64,000 bases of DNA from Lineus longissimus (Eukaryota; Nemertea; Pilidiophora; Heteronemertea; Lineidae): the NCBI RefSeq assembly GCF_910592395.1, contig NC_088315.1, positions 4,158,501-4,222,500 of the forward strand. The letters are read 5' to 3'. Under the pieces are notes generated by a model, which searched no databases, had not been told where the DNA came from, and worked only from the letters and a program-made list of their open reading frames with translations. Positions 58,516 through 64,000 of this stretch are shown piece after piece; within the stretch, counting starts at the first letter, position 1, and every line of letters starts with the position of its first letter. A program made the translations under genes and the position numbers.

Positions 58516-60931
58516 ATGGAAATAGGCTTGAGATTTCATTCATTTCTCGTTCAAGATCATTCAATTTCACTTGAAAGTGACAAAGGGTTAAACTGCCAAT
58601 TTCAAACACCACCCCCTACATCAATGGATGGATTGCCTCAATTTTTCACCATTAAGTGAGAAACATGAAAACATTTACATCCTATTCAATGTTGATTACA
58701 GTCATTTTTATCACATTCTCTCCCAAATGGTAACCCATACAACTGGCTCAGTTAGTTACAACTTTCCTGCTGGGGGCCTAATTGGTCGTTTTTATTGTAA
58801 TCGGTACATTTAATTTGCTTCACAGCGATACCGGGATTCCTGTTTGCAATATATGTGAAGGTAGTTCTATAAAGTTTCAATTAATGTCCATAGTTCATGT
58901 GTTTAATGAGGGTGTTTGTGTAATTTAATAGATTTTCTGTTGATATTGGTCTCGGTGCATTCCACGGTTGTGTCAAATTGACACCACAATATGGATAACG
59001 ACATCATCGGCAATATTAATTCAATGAAAATTGCAACTTGATTGCAGCTGGCCTGTTTGTTATTTGTGAGGTTGAGATAAAAGTAACCATCAGAAAATGC
59101 AGAATCAAACCTTTCCAATAAATGGTTATGTTATTTAACAGGTTGCACCTCATTCTTACCAGTTCTTGTATATTTCAACTTTTTAAGAAATTTCGCGATG
59201 CTTCCTGCACTTGGCAACAGAAATGCTTTCAGAGTCAGTACACAAGGGTTAATTTCATAAATGACAGTGGAATCATTAAGTGCAATAACAATATACATTC
59301 TGTTACAAACATGATATTGGCTTTTTTCTCTTTGAATAAAGTAAAGACAACACGCACCACCATGAATATTTATGGTGAATCATATACACCAATCAAAATG
59401 TTATCCCTAGGTTTAATAACACAGCACAAATATTGTGCATGGTTTTTTTGTGGAGTGCGAAATGAAGATATACATTCATTCATCTCTGGTAGTTAACCCT
59501 TTGAAGCTGCAGACAGACTATATATAGTGCATAATTGAAATTCCAGCTTTTCATTTGAACATATTGCCTATAACACAGAACCACATCACATTTAATCAGT
59601 TTCCCAAATAAGCACACAAGATTCTTTGAAACCTAAAGGTGTACTTTCCGTAAGTGTCACAGACAAATCATCCATCTGTTCAGAAAGACACCACGTAATT
59701 ATACCTAATCCTTAACAAACATCACATCTAAAACGTGAATCGAACCAGATTTCCCTCTTTACCCTAAACAGACACGTAAAATCCCGCTCTGGTTTGGCTA
59801 AGGCGAATGTCGTTTTTTCTCCATTTTACTATGATAAATGAGCTAGTGTTGTTCTAGCTAAATGAATGAGTCGTATTCCCAATGCAGTATATAGTACAGT
59901 TTGCTGCACGCATACGCATTGTATATGAAGTTAATACATTCCCGCGCGGGTTGGGATTTTCATATATGAAATCGCTGCTATGCTAACGGGAGTAGCGGGG
60001 GTATTTTAGCGTCGTATCAGCTCATCAATCTCTTTAAATGAGATAATAAATGCTAACCAGAAAGTTAATAGATCCCATTGCAGAACTCGCAGAGAAAAAA
60101 ACTGTCATCTCGTCCTTTAAGTGGGTGAATAATTTCGGTCTATGGGTGGATCTTTGTACCTAAAGGGTTAACCAAAAGATTGGCAATACTGCTTCCGTTT
60201 CTTTCTCTTTAAATGCATTTGCTCCATTCAGTAATTCAATGGTGATAAGTTTCAACTGCATGCAAGTCTTAATGGCATGGCGGCTAATTTATCTTTTAGA
60301 ATTGCAAAATATACACATTTGGGTAAAAAAATGAACCCATTATTTGCCATTGATTAAAGCTGTGCTGATGAGAGGAAGGGAGTAGCACAAATTTAGAATT
60401 TTAGATGATTGCTATTCTGAAGTTGAATAAGGTTATGGAAGGCAGAGCAGCAACCTTGCCTGAGCTTAAGTACCCACACGATGGATTTTAGTTGCTGTGA
60501 CATAGGATTAGTTACTGCAATTTAGAAGGCAGTCTCATTCCAACCACAATAATTGTATTGCATGGCTCTGACGCAGGTCGCAGTATCTAAATTTGAGCCG
60601 AGATAAAACAAAGAGAAAACTCACACAAATCAACATTTTTTGACAAATTTCATTGTACCTAAAAGCTTTTAGTCCAAAAAACATAACAACCATTCATCAT
60701 TAGCCAAGTTGTACACTAATAACCCCATGGCGGAAATATAATGACTTTATACAATGTTATATGTAATTACTTAATACGTAATTACTTTATATGTATAAAT
60801 GATGCCATCGCTGTATTACTCGTTTTGTGGAAAATCCATGCGCACGTTATACAAGTAAACAAATTATCTGATCTTTATGTAGTGTGATGTTACATTCAGA
60901 ACACCCTCCTTCCTCTCTATCTATATTACAG
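58516..60931. other. No supported gene
   Basis: AT-rich sequence. A 124-codon plus-strand frame at 59122-59496 lacks splice sites and a recognisable domain. Two perfect palindromes lie at 59941-59971. Confidence 0.45.
59941..59971. repeat. Two adjacent perfect palindromes
   Basis: CCCGCGCGGG (59941-59950) and TTTCATATATGAAA (59958-59971) are both exact palindromes, 7 bp apart, one GC-only and one AT-rich. They sit in a CpG-retaining patch (about 59930-60020) with GCTAACGGGAGTAGCGGGG, which may be a regulatory element. Confidence 0.5.
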
Positions 60932-61045
60932 GTTATGATCATGACATTCAAAATGAGGGACAACTTCACAACAGAATACGAACAAAAAAAACTTAAAATA
61001 TTTTCCATCCACAAATTTATAAATCAGAATTATAAAGATGTCTGA
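60932..61045 (+). CDS. Candidate 3'-terminal exon with excellent acceptor
   Basis: Seen: CACCCTCCTTCCTCTCTATCTATATTACAG ends at 60931, the longest pyrimidine tract before an AG in the window. The phase-0 frame is open for 37 codons to TGA at 61043-61045, with a charged, lysine-rich peptide (FKMRDNFTTEYEQKKLKIF). A phase-1 frame is also open for 20 codons (YDHDIQNEGQLHNRIRTKKT), so frame is uncertain. The microexon at 62252-62271 lies 1.2 kb downstream on the same strand. No family recognised. Confidence 0.28.
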   Translation, partial: VMIMTFKMRDNFTTEYEQKKLKIFSIHKFINQNYKDV

Positions 61046-61200
61046 TGCAATATCTGCACTGAAATCTGACAAAACCAACTATGATGAGCCAGGTCATTGG
61101 TAATCAGGAGAAAGTCATATAAAGTCAAAATACAGCGCTAGAAGCCCCAGCAGCGATCAATTTTAGACATGTCAGAATATGACAGTTAGAAAATTACATG

Positions 61201-61640
61201 TACGATTGTGTCATGCTCTGTGGCGTAATGCTACAACCTCTATATTAAGGACATTATCGAGAGAGATGAAAATGTCCTCTGTTGTGCTACTTTAAAACCC
61301 CTTTATGCAGGACACTGATGTTGGCCTTAAGGAGGGCTGTACTTGATATAGAGGTGTTCTTTGGAGAGGTCAACTGATATATGATTGTGGCATGATTGGT
61401 GACGTTATGCTAGAACCTCTTTACTGATGATATTTGTGGAAGAGATGAGAATCGTTCCCAAGATGGATGTGTTTTTGACAGAATTGTTGAAATTATGTTG
61501 TCCTTAGAGTTGTCCCAACATGAGCTCAGCATAAGGCTGTTCTCTCATTGTCTTCAGAGAGAATATCCTTGGCTGAGGGTGTCCCAATTAAAGTACAACA
61601 TAAAATTGTTCTGTTGTTGCCTTATGTAGAGTTGTCTACA
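61201..61640. repeat. Tandem and dispersed repeat region, CCTCTATATTAAGGACA family
   Basis: GATTGTGTCATG...AATGCTACAACCTCT at 61204 recurs as GATTGTGGCATG...TATGCTAGAACCTCT at 61383, an offset of 179 bp. Further on, TGTCCCAACATGAGCTCAGCATAAGGCTGTTCTC (from about 61513) and TGTCCCAATTAAAGTACAACATAAAATTGTTCTG (from about 61582) form a roughly 70-77-bp pair. The ACCTCTATATTAAGGACA core matches the cluster at 6765-6997. Confidence 0.65.
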
Positions 61641-62251
61641 TCCACAATCCACTCCACAGCAGTGTGAATTCCATCATTGCCTATTCTTAAACAGCCCCAA
61701 AAGTCATTAAAATGATTCTGCGTAATGAGAAGTAGTAAATTAAATGAAGTCAAAAGTCAAATTAGGATTTTTGTAAGAAACTTCAGAATTGATGATATAA
61801 CTTCAGAAGGGTGATTTCTAGTCGCAGGAGGGAGGGAGTTGATGTGATGGAATGCCGTAATTAGGCACCCTGTAGTAGCTAGAGTAAATGTTGTAGTAGA
61901 TGTGCGAGGAACCGTGACATTAAGTCGCCAGATCATGATGAATGCCTTTCATACAACTATCAAAATAAGATTTATCTCGCCAGATTCAGAGAACCGCATC
62001 ATCATTTGTTTAAATAAAATCGCCAAAAAAAACGCCACTACGAAGATTTCCGAAAACGACTATCAAATGGTCGCATAGTAAACCGTAGTAATAGTATAGC
62101 ATCTACCCTTTGGAATTTGATGTATGTCGCTTGTACTTGTGGCTTTGCCGTTAGTTCCGCACACCCCTTAATATGAGGCAATATTGAGTATATGATTGAT
62201 GAGCAAACCCAGCTGACATTTTGATTTCCTAAACTTATTTTTTTGTTACAG

Positions 62252-62271
62252 GACTAAATTGGGTTGATCAG
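62252..62271 (+). CDS. Candidate 20-nt microexon
   Basis: Seen: TTTCCTAAACTTATTTTTTTGTTACAG ends at 62251, an excellent acceptor. Only 20 nt later comes ATCAG|GTAGGT, an excellent donor (62271/62272). In phase 1 the exon reads a split codon then LNWVDQ and ends on a codon boundary; the other two frames contain a stop. Microexons of this size are known in animals, often neuronal. The two signals could also be unrelated, the acceptor belonging to a longer exon and the donor being fortuitous. Confidence 0.3.
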
Positions 62272-63068
62272 GTAGGTTGCCGTGGCAATACTTAGGGGGA
62301 TGGCAGTCACCTGACAACAAAGTCCCCCCCCCAAAATATCGTTCATTCATAGGGAACGCATCATTGATTCCTCTGACGCCAACGAAATGATAAATGGAGG
62401 ACGAGAATAGACGCATTTTCTCATTCATCAATGACAGAACAAGTCCGGAGGGAACATCGTCATATTTTTTCCATTTCTGTAAAATACATAGCAATTTTGC
62501 GGCAATATACTATTACGCATCGGCAATACTAAACGTTTGCCTTCAAGGGACACAAAGCGCTGTAATTTTAATTTCATTACCTGCGTCTAATGGCAGAAAT
62601 TACGTACGCAATGAAAAACCAGAAGAAAAATTAGTGCACGTAGATTGTGAAATTAGGATTGTGAAAATGCCGTGACGCTCGTATTTTCCGCTCGTTATTA
62701 TCAATGGTAAAAAATGATTGATATTCTGATGAGAGATATTGGTATATATCAGTGCGGTGTACTGCAGCAAACTAGTCGCAACATTGACGTAAAACCACTA
62801 GTTCCAGGGGAAATTTATCGAACGTAAGGACCGGGGAATTCAATGGTAGAGCCATTTAGCGACCACAACAGGAAGTTATGTATCTTCAAAATGATTGGTT
62901 GTTGCAAAAGGCGTAATGTTGCGTGTTTGGTATCCATTACAAATGGGAAATCAAGGTAATGGGAAGAAGGTACAATAGGTGCAGACGTCAGATGTAAGAG
63001 CCTAGCTGGTGCTACTGGCGACTCTCTGCTTCACATCAAACGTAAATGTGATTTTTTATTAGATTTGA

Positions 63069-63100
63069 AACTGATCAGATCACATTGAAAGTGATCAGTT
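63069..63100. repeat. Perfect 9-bp inverted repeat (hairpin)
   Basis: AACTGATCA (63069-63077) and TGATCAGTT (63092-63100) are exact reverse complements around 14 nt, and GATCAC/GTGATC can pair in register inside the loop as an alternative stem. Confidence 0.55.
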
Positions 63101-64000
63101 ATATTTTTTTTCAAAATCAATGAAACGAGGTCATTCTTGCTATGTTGTTCTACTTGTAAAAGAGGACACGAAAAGAAACAAGAGATAGGCTATTGATGTG
63201 AACAGCTAAGAAAGGGATAGATGCTACAAACATTTCATATTTGAACATCAAATATATGTCATGGGTCCATCTTAATAAGAGGTTAACCATAGCACAAGAA
63301 CCTCACAATGAAATGTTAAGACTGGGTAGTTCTTTTGTTCCTTTATATAATGTACAATAAAGGATATTCTGAGGGAAGGAACTCTGAAATAATCTCTTTG
63401 TTCACTCAGATAGCAAATGAAAAACAAAACAAAACAACTCAACAATGTTACTACTGACATAGTAAGAAGAATCGTTACTAAAAAATACCACAAATGTCGT
63501 CTAGCTTTTGTTTCATCTCATACAAACAAATCATATTTGTATTTCATTACATTTGCTGCGTTCTCACATCTAGAATGTCACAACATGTAGTTTATAAACT
63601 CCGTCTATTTATTTTACTATCTATCAGCGGATCTAGCTAATATTCTGAAGTATAAAATACAAAAACTACTCATATTCCTTATGTCTCATCAAATGCATAG
63701 AATTCCCGCGTGGAATTACAGATCCCCGCCAAGACAAAGTACCCATATATTTTTCATAATCGCATATTTCATACTTGTTTTGATACAAGTCTTAAGCAGA
63801 CATAAAACCGTTCAATATATCTAATACTTTTTACTGAATATGAATATGATATATAAACTCCGTGAACTTTTTCACTTGTGAATATATGCGCAGAAATAAA
63901 TGTGTTCGTAAGATCAAGAGGACGGCATTTAAGTACATCTTATAATTGAGATGTGATTTCATTAATGAAAGAGGCTGTTCTAAGACATGAGCACACCCAA
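63101..64000. other. No supported gene
   Basis: AT-rich sequence with no convincing open frame, splice pair, repeat or RNA gene. Confidence 0.5.

Noticed and set aside
59122-59496. 124-codon plus-strand open frame
   Set aside because: No promoter, splice or polyadenylation context and no recognisable domain; length is within chance for this base composition and window size.
1-64000. Prokaryotic or phage-type content, CRISPR arrays, rRNA or tRNA operons
   Set aside because: No dense long open frames, no Shine-Dalgarno-spaced genes, no regularly spaced short identical repeats with unique spacers, no rRNA core sequences.

Overview
The window reads as metazoan intergenic or intronic DNA, most likely from a marine invertebrate. 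It is AT-rich and has no bacterial-style gene packing. The longest uninterrupted reading frame is about 155 codons. Splice-like signals, degenerate tRNA-headed SINEs, diverged tandem repeats, homopolymer tracts and many short inverted repeats are scattered throughout. I recognise no protein family with confidence, no rRNA, no intact tRNA gene, no CRISPR array and no complete mobile element. The lineage is inference only; the sequence does not fix the phylum.

Coding signal is confined to short candidate exons, found by reading both strands for an open frame flanked by a good 3' splice site and, in the better cases, a good 5' splice site. The best are minus-strand exons at 45702-45779 and 10139-10194, a minus-strand start-codon exon at 50123-50273 whose phase fits the 45702-45779 exon, and a plus-strand 20-nt microexon at 62252-62271. 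Plus-strand candidates with a strong acceptor and an in-frame stop lie at 3521, 5445, 20424, 21740, 44038/45318, 52140 and 60932. A possible terminal exon with AATAAA on its stop codon opens the window (64-297). In DNA of this composition many such open frames arise by chance, so confidences are low and no function is assigned.

Three blocks look like decayed coding sequence: minus strand 19379-20334, plus strand 27838-28508 (followed by a roughly 94%-identical 209-bp tandem duplication), and 30237-30598. All have stops or frame changes.

Repeats by region: a CCTCTCTATTAAGGACA-type family at 6.8-7.0 kb and 61.2-61.6 kb; an AGCAACCCTGAGGTAGCC array at 7.8-8.0 kb; a four-copy diverged array at 17.5-17.96 kb; the 209-bp duplication at 28.6-29.0 kb; a roughly 180-190-bp diverged pair at 40.0-40.4 kb; an eight-copy 45-bp minisatellite at 51.3-51.7 kb; and tRNA-like SINE heads at 21.3, 38.7 and 58.5 kb. 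Possible regulatory motifs include a perfect DR1 nuclear-receptor site (49817), X-box-like sites (733, 35385) and CTCF-like sites (1858/1905, 21094). The rest (large parts of 0.3-3.5, 11.7-15.4, 34-38.6, 40.4-44, 46-49.8, 52.2-60.9 and 63.1-64 kb) holds nothing I can annotate.
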